This document shows, one piece after another, positions 12,129 to 23,759 of a stretch of DNA of 64,000 nucleotides (position 1 is the first letter of the stretch; every line of letters begins with the position of its first letter). Below the pieces are notes generated by a model. The model was not told where the DNA came from and ran no database searches. It saw only the letters and a program-made list of their open reading frames with translations. Origin of the DNA: Maratus speciosus. Its lineage: Eukaryota > Arthropoda > Arachnida > Araneae > Salticidae. Location: contig OZ010788.1 of assembly GCA_963932465.1 (NCBI GenBank), forward strand, positions 195,302,559-195,366,558, given 5' to 3'. The translations under genes were made by a program, and so were the position numbers.

Positions 12129-12132
12129 AAGT

Positions 12133-12420
12133 ATGACTCACTGTTGCATGGTTGCGGAGTGCAAAAGTAATTACATTAACAATCCAACTGCTATGGTTTT
12201 CCTAAATCAAAAGAATTACAAGATTCCTGGTTACATGTAATTTCAAGAAAAAATTATCAAGTGACTAATTCATCAAAGGTAAGTTTCTTATTTTATTGTT
12301 ATCTTTACAATCTTTATTTAAGATGAAATTTTCTGATGTAATTTCAGGGTTTATTGTCCATAGTAATTTCTCCTGATTTCAGACAATCTCGTATAAAGCA
12401 TTTCTTGATTTCAACGAATA
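12133..12420 (+). pseudogene. THAP-domain gene fragment, left copy (two exons)
   Basis: ATG at 12133 begins MTHCCMVAECKSNYINNPTAM, with the C-x4-C start of a THAP zinc finger. After a one-frame slip it continues GFPKSKELQDSWLHVISRK and NYQVTNSSK, the FPK...W core of THAP domains. A consensus donor GTAAGT follows at 12279, and an acceptor (taatttcag, about 12348) precedes SIVISPDFRQSRIKHFLIST, matching the usual second half (CSxHFxxxDF...). The distal Cys and His zinc ligands are lost. THAP domains bind DNA in P-element/THAP9 transposases and in host regulators. An inverted copy lies at 14040-14315. Confidence 0.75.
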
Positions 12421-12479
12421 AATTTTTTTCAATGACTATTCAAATTATTTCTACAGGTATCAAACGACACTTTTTAAGA

Positions 12480-12983
12480 TTTTGGTTTATTATTATTTTA
12501 TTTGTAATTTTTAAAGTTAATAAGCATGGAAATAAAGGTTCAATGTATTAGGAAGGATCGTTGATAGTTTTATTTTAAAAACTACAAATAATATTATTAA
12601 ATTATTATGCGACTTTTGACATCAGAAGAAATAGTTTTAAAAAATTCAGAAACTCATTAGTAAATGAAAGATTTATTTATTAATACTTAAAAGTAAAAAG
12701 TATTTAAAGTATTTTGTTAGTTACAAATAATTTAATTTTAAAATTTTAATCGTACCGCTAGTGTTATTTACTCTTCCATATAATTTCTAGATTTTTTTAA
12801 TGAAGGACTTGAATATCCCTATATTTTGTAAGTCTAAAAACTTGTGTGTTTATATAATTTATTCTAGTTTGCGATTTAAATGTTTGTTTTGAAAAATATT
12901 AAATATAATAATTGCTATAGTATATTTTTGTGTAAGCATTGATAAATGGAATTTATTACCTTGCGTTATATAAAAATCAATGA

Positions 12984-13022
<39 letters not shown>

Positions 13023-13293
13023 TTTGTAATTGCAATATATCTAGATAAAACTTTAATTTGTGAACTCTTATTAATTAGTATCTAAAATTTATGAAATAGT
13101 ATTGTATGAAGACTCAAGACTGTTCTAATTATATCTAATTATATAAAACGAATGAAAAATAAGTACGAATAGTAATAATGAATTATTTTATTTTATACCT
13201 ATCATTGTTTATGTGAAGACAGTTTTTAAAAATTATTTTTATTACTTAATTTTTTTATCCCGTTTTTTTAACCATTAAACGTCTTCTTAGTTA

Positions 13294-13340
<47 letters not shown>

Positions 13341-13990
13341 TTTGTAAAATTTGTATGAAATTGTTTTATGTATTTAAGAATAAAAATGGTTCTCTATGTT
13401 TATCAGAAAGTAGGTAGTTTAGGTTTACAAAAAGACTTAATTGTCAACATAAATTTCAAATATAAAACGAATGAAAAAGTAATTACGAATAGTAATAATG
13501 AATTTTTTTTTTATTTTATATCATTGTTTATATGAACACAGATTTTAGCTTATGGCTATTTTATTTGTAATTTTTTAAACTAATAAGCAATGAAATAAAC
13601 ATTCAATGCATTAAAAAGGATCGATGATAATTTTATTTTAAAAACTGTAAATAGAATTACCTATAATAAAAATCCTTGAGGGTGTCTTTTGACATCAGTA
13701 AAGGACTTAAATATTCCTGTATTTTGTAAACAATTTTTTGTATTTTTTGTTTTTTTGCAGTATATTCTTAAATGATTATGTTATCCGGAAAAATGATAAA
13801 GAAGTCCTAGAAAAAGAAAATTAGAAAGGACTTTTATTTCAGATAATTTTATTTGTAATTTTTAAAATAAAATTATCACCGATCCCTTTTAATACATTGA
13901 ATGTTTATTTTCATGCTTATTAGTTTAAAAAAAAATACAAATAATCCTAAAAAAAATCTAAGCGATGTCATTTGACACCGGTGAACTAAT
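12480..13990. repeat. Repeat cluster between the two THAP copies
   Basis: A block containing TTTATTTGTAATTTTTAAA, TAATAAGCATGGAAATAAA, TTCAATGTATTAGGAAGGAT and CTTTTGACATCAG occurs three times. Copies at about 12490-12640 and 13560-13710 are direct, and one at about 13840-13990 is inverted. A second duplicated block (TATAAAACGAATGAAAAA...ATTACGAATAGTAATAATGAA) is at 13140 and 13455. (ATT)n microsatellites lie at 12984-13018 and 13291-13341. No gene is visible. Confidence 0.7.
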
Positions 13991-14039
13991 TTAACTAGAC
14001 AATGCGGGATATTTTTTTTTTTAAATTTAGATGAAATCA

Positions 14040-14315
14040 AGAAACACTTTAGACGAGAATGTCTAAAATTCGAAGATATTACTATGGAAAAATACCACTG
14101 GAAATAAATCCGGATATTTCATCATAAATAAAGATTGTAAGAATGACATAAGAAACTTACCTTTGATGAATAAGTTACTTGATAATCTTTTCTTGGAATT
14201 CCATGAAGCCAAGGCATTTTCTAATTCTTTTTGATCTAGGAAATCTGAATATTGTGGCTCTCGAATTGTTAATGTAATTACTTTTGCACTTCGGCGTCAT
14301 GCAACACTGAGACAT
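14040..14315 (-). pseudogene. THAP-domain gene fragment, right inverted copy
   Basis: Minus-strand ATG at 14315 begins MSQCCMTPKCKSNYINNSRA and runs on to FRFPRSK, then shifts frame (...ENALASWNSKKR). The exon ends at a consensus donor GTAAGT (14155-14160). The second-exon text (SIVISSNFRHSRLKCFLISS) again lacks the Cys and His ligands, with Val where His is expected. It is homologous over both exons and the short intron to the left copy, in opposite orientation about 1.7 kb away. Confidence 0.75.
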
Positions 14316-14319
14316 TTTC

Positions 14320-16048
14320 CTTTTCTTATATCGCTACTTATAATTAACAATTTATAATTTCACGAGCAAATAAGTTAATCAAACTAAATCGAACATCGGT
14401 AAAATAATCCAAAGCAAAGTGTACCACGAGGATTTTTGTGGAAATTGTAGACAATTTATATTGTTGTAAATCGCAAACGCTATTCGACTTTTCCTCACTT
14501 AAATACTAAGAAATGTGTGAAATTTCATATATTTATTAATAAAAATTCACGAATATATCAGAAAGAGATTCGTATTTATGAATGGAGAGCAAAAAAAATG
14601 GCATCCTTTAAAAAATATTTGAAAATTAGAAAATGATATTTTATTACTTATTTATAAGGTTATTTTTCATAATACATCCATTATCAATTAGAAAATAAAT
14701 TATACTTGACTATTCTCTTCTCTCCCTCCCCCCCCCCCTTCATTGAACCAAAGATAGTTACAAAAACTGTTATAAATTTTAAATATACTTTAAATAATTG
14801 AAAATGTGTCCATTTTTTTAGCTTTCTTTAAAATGTCAAAGGAGGATGAAATTCCCTTTCTTGAGTTTATTAAAATATGCTTCTGATCCAAAATTAATGT
14901 GATTTTTTTTTAATTACGAGATAATGGTTTGGAAGTGCATCTAAAATAATGGCTCAAAAACTGTATTAACTGTTTTCTAAAAATAAAAATTTTATTTTTA
15001 GAAGTTCAAAAATAATTTAAACTAGACCAATTTCATCTATTTTTCCAGAGGTTATGCTTTCCATTTTTGCAATTTTTTTTCACTATCTCCATTCTTCTTC
15101 CAAGGGAAAAAACAAACAAACTTTAATCCATTCTCTTACGAAGTGGTCAAAATAAATATTTCGTATACCAAAACGTATGCTATTACTAATATCATTTCAG
15201 CATTTCTTATATATATTTCGTCAGTTTTACTTTTTTGTTTAAAGTTTGTGTTATATTAAAATTTAATGTTACAACATAAGAATATACATATGATTTCTAA
15301 AAGAAAAAAAAATCTGTATCTATCTTTTAGACTATTTAACGACATAAACTTCAGAATTAAAAAAAAAGGATTAGCTGTTTATAAAAATAGCTTTCTACTT
15401 TTATAAAATTGGTTCTTCGAAATATAATCCTGCTTCCTTTAATAAATATAAACAGTCCTATCTTGCTAGTAGTAAGTTTTTGGCTGAATATTACGGAGAA
15501 AACATCAACACACAGTTCTGTTCTTTAATCTAGAATTGTAGGACAAGTGTCTATCTATGGAAAAGCCACCATTTACTATCTTATAAGTGACCGAAGTGCT
15601 CCTAGAAGCAAAATTTGGAAGTTATCGACGCCATTCCGAAAACTGTGGGACAATAAAAAAAATTAATTACTAAAGTGTAGAGCGTGCTCCATTTAAATAT
15701 GAAATGATGTACAAATGTTCAAATGTATGTCAAAATTTCCAAATTGCAATGAAATGGTGATATTACAAGTAAAAATAACTTCTTCATAAGCCCTGAAATG
15801 TGAACTTTTAGATATCGAACCACCGATTTAAATAAGTTACTAATGACGTGTAGAAGTATGGTATCATAAAGAAAATCCACATTTATTAATAAAAGAGCAC
15901 ATGTAAAAAAGTTACAGGTTATTTTAATAAGAAAATCAAGTGAAGAATGTCCAAAGTGTTCAACATCGGTAGCAATGGATGCAAGTGTATGCTACCGTTA
16001 GTACCGTGCACATTCGCATGCACGCATTTGAAATAAGCAACTTTGTCG

Positions 16049-16050
<2 letters not shown>
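14320..16050. other. No gene seen; AT-rich intergenic DNA
   Basis: This is AT-rich sequence without a supportable ORF. A C run lies at 14727-14738. From about 15900 it contains degenerate copies of the dispersed 'tacaggg-tgtacaaaagaatt' repeat family seen at 24000, 46700, 48480 and 61400. Confidence 0.5.

Positions 16051-16082
<32 letters not shown>
16051..16082. repeat. (TA)n microsatellite
   Basis: About 16 perfect TA units, followed at about 16170-16198 by a long A run. Confidence 0.95.
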
Positions 16083-16085
<3 letters not shown>

Positions 16086-16169
16086 AACCTATAAATTTTT
16101 AAGACGGTATTGCAAACTTGTGCTATCGGATTCCATAATTTTCTTTTAGAAAGTGTTTCCATTCAGGCC

Positions 16170-16204
<35 letters not shown>

Positions 16205-16788
16205 GTCAAGCATACTTTTATAAAACACTTCTAGAAAACTTCAACGAAACTTCATCGTTAAAAATGGTGAAATCGGATTTCAGCAGCTACCGCCAATAGC
16301 CGGAAAAGAACTCGCTTTTTTTGTGAATCTCTGTATATATATCATCTATAAATCTTTATATAAACTTCATGGCGTGCAAATATTTACCTTAGTTATAAAA
16401 CGCATAAAACGGTAGGAAATTGCTCTTCAGAAATTTTCAGCATTAGGCGTAAATGAACTCGAATAATTTTGTATCTCCGTATATTAATTACAAATTTTTA
16501 TACACTCTTCATATTAAACTAAAATTTAAATCAGGAAAATAACGCGCAACACAACTGGAATCGTACTTCAGAAATTATTACCCATAGATGCAGGGGCGCC
16601 ATTTGAGGGGGGCTGGGGGGGGGGCTATAGCCCCCCCCAAGGAATTTGATTTTTGGAAAATTTTCATCAATTGTCAGACTCAAACAAAAATTAAAAAATT
16701 GCTCAAATGCTATAAAAATTTATCAGATTTGATTGCAATAAAAACACATGCATTAAATAAATATTTTATGCATAGAAATTAATAACTA

Positions 16789-17539
16789 CAGTGAAACCTC
16801 TCTGTGCGACCACCTCTCTGAACGACCATTTTTTCATGGAACGAAATTTATTCCCATAGGCTCAATACTAATTTTACCTCTATTTAGAGACCACCCCAGT
16901 TGAACTCCCTCCTTGAGCGAGCAATTTCTTTGAAGAAAATTAATCAAATTCCGTTTTCACTTGGTAGCTTGAAGGTGGTTTTATTAGAATAATAATTCCG
17001 GAGAGTGCATTATTCATTAAACTTCTAAACTAAGTTTAGAATTTTTATTTATTTCGGTAACTTTTAAGTGTTTAAACCCCTTTGCGTCGTTTTAGGCAAT
17101 AAATTTAACTCTGATGACAAAATAAGGATGACGGTCATTAAAATCCCCTGCCCTAGGAAACTCTTAAAGAAATAGATAAATTAATGAAATCGTCATAATT
17201 TGTTACCATCCAAAAAAAAAAAAAAAAAAAAAAAAATTGCATTTATTTACTGAACTTCGAAAGGACTTGCAAATAAAAGTTACAGAAGATAAAACCGTAA
17301 AATCAAAGCAAACTTCAGTGTATTCATTTTTTTAAACTCTGCACTAATTAACTTTTGTTTTGATGCTTAAATTTGCATATTTTTTCCTCCTGTGAAGAAT
17401 AAATTTCAGTAACATTAATTGTTACTCTTTTTCAACAATTAAAATCTAGATTTAAACATGACCTCCATTAAGAGACCACCTCTCGAGGCGGCCAACTTTT
17501 ATTGGAACAGAACGTGGTCACTTTAGGGAGGTTTTACTG
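16789..17539. mobile_element. pogo/Tigger-like MITE, 751 bp
   Basis: The left end is CAGTGAAACCTCTCTGTGCG; the right end, inverted, is CAGTAAAACCTCCCTAAAGT. TA precedes the left end; CA follows the right end, probably a mutated TA. Subterminal text GACCACCTCTCTGAACGACC recurs in inverted relation near the right end (AGAGACCACCTCTCGAGG). There is no ORF. A fragment of the same family is at 38218-38285. Confidence 0.8.
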
Positions 17540-18594
17540 CATAAAAAAATTCCTATTCGAACTTTCTTAAGGTGAGACATATATCATACTTTGGCTAATT
17601 TTAAAAATACATGAGAGAAATTTTCTTTAATCAATTGCTTCTCAGCTGTGTCCTACTTGATCATAGGAAAACTAGTCCCCTCATGGGTAGAAATTCAGAG
17701 GTAGATTTTTTCAGATAGTCTTTTTTTTTTGGGGGGGGGGGGAGGGGGAGTATAATTCATGTTCTTAGTTATGCGACTTTTTTACTTTTTTGGATTATTA
17801 GTGTCACATTATATTTACTGCAATCATGGCAATGTTATCAAATTATTTAATTATTTGCTTTATTAAATCATATTATATATGGCACACTCTAAAAAAGTTT
17901 CAATGCCTTTGAATGGAGCCTGCGAGCAACCAATAAAATAATTTCTTCAACACAAAACCGACAGATTTCCACCAAATCCCAAAGTAAAAGAAAATTGCAC
18001 CATATTTTAAAACGTTTATAATAAAGTAGTCTATAATTTAATCCCTTATGTACAGAAATGAACACATGGGTTATTAGTATGAGCTACCATTAATAGTCAA
18101 ATCTATAGTTTTTAATTTGAAAAAATATTCAGGACTTCCTTGTTAAAAACTAGGTCATACCGACTCCGACCGAAAGAGATAAAGCACAATACGAAAATCT
18201 TAAAGTGCATCTCACTTGCAACGAAGAAAATATGTCAACTTATCCTGACGCAGGACTGTAATTTCATGTAAATACGAAAACCGCTAAAACGATTTCCATT
18301 GAACGGCAACCCGACTCGAAATGAAAGAAAATTAATCCATATTTTAATACAATTACTGTAAAAGAAATCTACAATTATATCTTTAATATAAACTTTACCT
18401 TTTATGTAGAAACATGAAGATATAGTATTCATTAATGTTCAAATATGTAGCTTTTTCATCAAAAAAATATTCAGGATATCTTTGAAAAATAGTATTAACA
18501 CGAACCCACCTCAAAATAATCAAAACGTAATCAAAAACAATTAACGCTTTTCCTTACATTTACTTGCAGAAAATCGCTAATGAAAATTTTTTCA

Positions 18595-19330
18595 TCGCTG
18601 TAGATCACAGAAGTCGCAAATTTCGTGACCTATTCATAACGTTCGTGGACTGATTATCTCATGACTGCTTGAATTTCATGATTCTTTTTTCGCGATCATA
18701 TGACGAAATTTGCGATTTTTTTCTGCGACCGTAACACCGAATTCACTATTTTTTTTCTGCAACCTTTACCGAAAATTGTTTTTTTTCTCGCGACCATTTG
18801 TCGAAATTCACAATATTTCCACGACCAACTGACGAAATTCCATATTTGTTTCTGCGATCTTTTAACAAAATTCGCGATTCTTTTTCACGATCATTTTTTG
18901 AATTTCTTAATTATTTTTTTCCTACAACCGACAATATTTGTAATTTTTTACGCAATAGTTACATGAAATTTTGTATTTTATTTCACGATCGTTTGACGAA
19001 ATTCTCTTCGATTGTTTGACTAGATTTTCATGATTTTTTGTGCAATCTTTTGACGAAATTCGCGATTTTTTTCGCAGTCCTTTTACAAAATTCGAGATTT
19101 TAGTTTGTACAATCATTTGACGAAATCTGCATTTCTTTTCGCGATCTCTGATGAAATTAGCGATATTTTCCATGGTCGTTTGGTGAAATTAGCAATTTTT
19201 TCCGCGAAGATTTGGTGATTTTTTTCAAAATTTGCAATTTTCTTCTGTGATCCATTGATGAATTGATTTTGCGGAATTCGAAAGAAAAACAAAATCAAGG
19301 ACTTTCACGAAAATTAAAAAAAAATTGGCA
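18595..19330 (-). repeat. Degenerate satellite block (GCGAATTTCGTCAA family), inverted orientation
   Basis: About twenty degenerate units of 30-40 bp have the pattern CG(C/A)GATC-TTTGACGAAATTCGCGATTTTTTT. This is the reverse complement of the units at 58790-60790. Short open frames across the block are products of the repeat. Confidence 0.85.
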
Positions 19331-19989
19331 GAATAATCACATGTCAATTAAAGAAGTTAAGGAGACAAAATCACGCAGAGCTTTTTTTATTGCGAGGGAT
19401 GTTTTTATTTTCTGTGAGATTTGTGCAGTTCTGCACTTATGTGTAGCTCTGCACGTTGTGCAATTCTGCACATTCCCTGTTTCTCAAAGAAATGTTTCCT
19501 TGTCCTGCGCTAGGAAACTCTTGAAATGGCCCCTCTGTAGTAAAACCTGAAAAACAGAAATCGAAAAGGACTAATAAAAAATTCCATTTTAGAGAGGTCT
19601 CTTGTCTTAGCATGTATAATTGCATAATGTTTTTTCCTCGAAATTTGATTTTCTTCCCCTTCGGGAAAGAATTGTGTTATAGACAGGCTTCGTTTTCACA
19701 AGTTTTACAGTAATGCATCTCTTTTCAGAGCTATACTATAAAGTGAATGGTTTAACAGTCTTTGAAGATACCTGTAAAAATGGAACCTATAATAGAATCC
19801 TGTCTAAAAAGAAAATTTTTCAGTTTCAATGTATTAAAATTTTATCTGCTAAGACGGAAACCTGTTTAAAACGAAATATTGGTTCTTGAGTTTCCGTATT
19901 CAAAGTTTATACTGTTTCTGTAGGCATGATTCAGTTTGTTTGTCGTTCGGGGGGGGGGGGGTTAGGCAGCCTAAGAGAGACTGCTCAGG

Positions 19990-20835
19990 GCCGGCTAGGC
20001 CTGCCCCTTAGAGCTTAACGTCTCTCCCGGTATGTTCCCCGACACGTTGGGGCTCGTTAGTGAGTACAGCCCTGTCCGGCCGTATGCAGACGGACAAACA
20101 CAAAATGCTCAAGGGGCGACGCTCACCCGCTAAGGGCGTCTACGCACCACCGACCACAGAACCCAGAATTTATTTTAAAAAGAACAAAGTGGGATTACAA
20201 AAATTAGACGAATGCCTTCCCGACAGGAAAACGCCTACTCGCGACAGAGGGCGGGAGTATGAGAACATTTAAAGTAAAAATAAAATAAAATAAAGAATAA
20301 TAATAATAATAATAAACATCACTGATCCTGGCCGCCGGGGTAGGAACCCCTCTCGCGACAAGGGGCGGCAGGAAGGGAAAAGAATGGAATGCGTGGCACA
20401 AGTAAGATGGCACGAGCAAATACTCAAGCGTCCATTGGAGATGTAATGCTTTGTGTGGCACAAGTAAGATGGCACGAGCAGATAAGCAGAACCAGGGCTT
20501 AAGTTAAGTTTGTTAAGTATGTAAGGAAATTGTGAATGTGTTTTAATTTGTTGAGTAGGAGGGTGCGGGAAAGGACGTTTTGGAGCCAGTTGACTGGCAG
20601 TATGTCTGGACGCCTCAAGTGCCAGCGTTGCGTGAGAGTACAACTGTAGTACGGGTGACTTATAGTGCCATCTTCACCGCAGACGCAAGTGGCAGTGGAT
20701 CTTATTTTGAAGCGGTCCAGATATGCCATGAAAGGGCCATGTCCTGTTAAGAAGCTAGTGGTGTAGGGTGTTAAGTTATATAGTGTGAGAGAAACTTTAG
20801 GAATTAGCTTATATGTGTGCCTGCCTTTTTTTGAA
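19990..20835 (-). pseudogene. 5'-truncated non-LTR retrotransposon, 3' end
   Basis: The minus strand near 20755 reads TSFLTGHGPFMAYLDRFKI, followed by CVCGEDGTISHPYYSC. This LTGHGPF...YL motif and CxCG...H...C knuckle typify the end of jockey/I-like LINE ORF2 proteins. The frame stops at 20499. The rest toward 19990 is GC-richer 3' UTR-like DNA with a short internal duplication (TGGCACAAGTAAGATGGCAC at about 20393 and 20457) and (AAT)n at about 20297-20318. Reverse transcriptase and endonuclease domains are absent. It lies inside the 16591-20956 hAT element. Confidence 0.75.
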
Positions 20836-20964
20836 GTATTCCAGTGGGGGGGGAGGGGGGTTAGAACGCACGGATCCTACACTTAACTATATAACTTCCC
20901 TCAAAAAATCTTTGCCCCCCCCCCCCCCCCAAGAAAGTTCTGAAATGGCGCCCCTGCATAGATG

Positions 20965-21560
20965 GTAATGTATTCAGTTCTTTTCGTATCCCTGTATATG
21001 AATTTATTTATATTTCACAAAACGCTCCTAGTGTACTAAATATAGTCCAGCTAGAAAATGCCTAACTCAGTTAGAAACGTCCGTAAGCAATTCATGCTCG
21101 TACTTAGTGATACTTACGAATTATTTCATGTAGTCCTCTATATAATCTTTAGAATTTATACAGATCGCATAGTATGCAAAAATTTAGTTAGGGCTGTTTT
21201 CAATTGCTCTGCTCAACGAGCGCAAAACGTTTTGACACATTTACAAATTCATTTTTTAACGGAAAGATATAAAATTGGAAAGCCTGACCCTGGAAGCGAT
21301 TTGGAATTGAACTGTGTTTTCCATTTTTGGATCAATCAATTATCTGTTGTTATGAGCGATTTGGATCACGTGACAAACACGTTTTTCATCCTTTCTTGAG
21401 TGGGTTTTCACCTTTCGCGATGAAATTCGTTTCAAAATGCCCATTTTGACACTATTTTCCGAAAGATCTATTGCGTTTGCAAAAATCGGAAAAAACAGCT
21501 CAATGACATAGTTTCTGAACAACAACACCTACTGGTTTCATGTATTTCAGAACAAAACTA
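20965..21560. other. No gene seen; dispersed-repeat DNA
   Basis: A 113-codon open frame (21058-21399) has no recognisable domain and lies in text of the dispersed 'cctgtatatgaattt' repeat family. It is not called as a gene. Confidence 0.5.
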
Positions 21561-21565
21561 AACTA

Positions 21566-23749
21566 AGGGGTCAGGTACCCTTTAAAGCGTCCAAAAATCG
21601 ATTTTTTTTTAAAAATAGCTTATAATTAAATATGATTCTTTAGGCAATTTTAAAAGCAAACTCCATACAAAAATTCGCATTGAGAAGAGAAGTTATGCCT
21701 AAAACACTTTGAGCTTTTGCTATATGATCAAGGGGTGATTCAATCTTTTAAGCCAATTTTCTCAAAACAGCAATTTTAATCATTGCGCGCACGATTTCTG
21801 AAAAACGGTTACCTAAAATTTCACGAAATTTTGGGTGGATGTATTAAAAGTACAGAAGCACAAAATGACCTATTATTATGTTTCTCAAGTAAGAAGTTTA
21901 GACTCCATGACTACTTTTTTATAAGAAAAATCTCGATATTTCGAATTTCTTAATTTTTTTTTCTCAGGATCTACAAGTTTTACTTTTTTCATTGTATGTC
22001 ATTTTTAAAATACTTTTATCTGTACTCATAAAAAAAAAAAAAATCTTAGCTTGTTTCAGCCATTCAAATGGGAAAAATCATGCGCGCAATGCATGCAAGA
22101 ATATTTTTTTCGTAAAAATTGTATTATCTTAAAAAAAAAAAAAAAAAAAACTGTACATGTGTTTCATACCAGCCTTCGGGCTCGGTCGGGCTCGGCCTCA
22201 TTTTTTTAAACCTGAAAATTTTGTTTATTAAAGTATGAAAAAAACATTTAAAAAATATAAGAAGTAATCATATATTAATTAATATATAATCATCAAAATT
22301 TATTGTGTTCCCCATATTATTCTGTTAATGCTTTTTAAGGTGTTTTCATATCTAAAATCTATTTATGTCTAAAATAAATTCAGTATTCCTTATTTTTATC
22401 TCTGTTAAAAAGCTGTTACCCTTGTAAAAGTAATTTAATTACTCCTTTCATAATAATCACTACGACGCCTGGGTTGAAAATTACATTTTCCATAAGAAAT
22501 CATTTTGATGTCATTTTGATCAGAATGAAAGGAAAATAGAAATAGTGTTTTTCTATTTTAGTATAAGAACGCTACTTAAAAAATTATTGCACAAAAGAAA
22601 AGCAAATGATCAAAAAAACCAAAAATATATTTATTTATTCGTGAATATTTTACTGTTTGTTTATGAGGGTGTGAAAGTTGATTTTTTGTTTTGTTTTTTT
22701 TTGTTAATAGTTGATAATTTGGTAAACATTAAAAGGAATATTTATTAGCTGTATTAGAGAGAAAGATATATATATGATGTTTTTAAAAGGGAAGGAAGTT
22801 TCAGTTAATTATATTTGTAAAAGGAGAATTTTGGTTTTAAATTAGGTATAAATAATTGTATGTGATGATTGATTAATGTTACAACATCAAAGGTATTTTA
22901 AAAGAAATTTGCAATATTTGCAGATTTATACCATTTACGATAACTGGATGCACTAGATAGTTCATAATGCGCCAAGACAATAAATAGTAGGATATTTTTA
23001 AATTGGATCGTTTATTTTATTTTATTTTATTTTATTTTATTTTATTATTTGACAATCTAGACGAAAAAAGTAATCTCTTCTGTTAATAGTCAATGAACAT
23101 TACAATCGATACACTTTTCCTATAAGAAGCATCGGATCTTTCAGATAACAGTGTTGTTGAATTTTTAATTTAAGCTGATTTTCAAGAACACGAGACTTAC
23201 GAAAGATGCATACCTTTTATAGGAAATAGAAAAACGTTGTTCGATTCTTCGCTATATAAATCGTAATTTCTGCAAATTTCATTTTCATTTATTTCTAAAA
23301 CGCACTTCGTTAATGTTCCCGTCAGATTTGCTTGTTGCGAGAGAAAAATATGAGAATATTTTTAGGGGTTTATCTTTTGATAAGATTGAATGTAAATGTC
23401 ATAAAATTAATTATGTGCTATGTATTAACAGTTATTGTGATGTACGAAGTTGTTAAGAAAAAAGAGATATTACATTTAGAGCAACTTTTATGCAATTTTT
23501 ATTTTAAAAAAAATTCGGTTTACTTTTTTCGGTATCGGGCTCGGGCGGGCCCGGGCTTCGAAAAGTGAGCCCGAACTCATCTGTAGTGTATACCTTTTTT
23601 AACAACTTTAATTGATAAAATAAATCGTTCCTAACATGTGTTTTCAATTTTATAATTAAAAGTTAATTAGTTAAAGAGTGACTGCAATTCTTACAGAGGT
23701 CACTTTTCCATGTACTTTGTTGGTTCAAAGGGTACCTTACCCCTTAAAA
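21566..23749. mobile_element. TIR element, 2.2 kb, non-autonomous
   Basis: The left end TAAGGGGTCAGGTACCCTTT matches the inverse of the right end (TTAAGGGGTAAGGTACCCTT). The target duplication is unclear: TAA-like text adjoins both ends. There is no transposase ORF. It contains GC-rich GGGCTCGG-type text at 22175-22200 and 23530-23575, perhaps the ends of a further nested element, and a (TTTTA)n tract at 23011-23047. Confidence 0.65.
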
Positions 23750-23759
23750 CTTATGTCAG

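Larger units (their letters stand above)
16591..20956. mobile_element. hAT-type element, 4.4 kb, non-autonomous
   Basis: Exact 8-bp duplications CATAGATG lie at 16583-16590 and 20957-20964. The ends are CAGGGGCGCCATTTGAGG (left) and, inverted, CAGGGGCGCCATTTCAGAAC (right), giving a 14-bp perfect TIR. G/C runs lie just inside both ends (16607-16637, 20843-20860 and 20914-20931). No hAT transposase is present. The interior holds a pogo-like MITE, a satellite block and a LINE fragment. Confidence 0.92.

Noticed and set aside
18700..19298. Open frames on both strands with repeated RDFF/FAIF text.
   Set aside because: Same satellite family in inverted orientation; not coding.
20060..20643. GC-richer frames of 70-124 codons around 20060-20643, in frames other than the LINE ORF.
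   Set aside because: They overlap the LINE 3' UTR and run through (AAT)n. The homology-bearing frame is the one ending at 20499.
21058..21399. 113-codon plus-strand frame.
   Set aside because: Starts in dispersed-repeat text, no domain recognised, and the end runs into non-coding AT-rich DNA.
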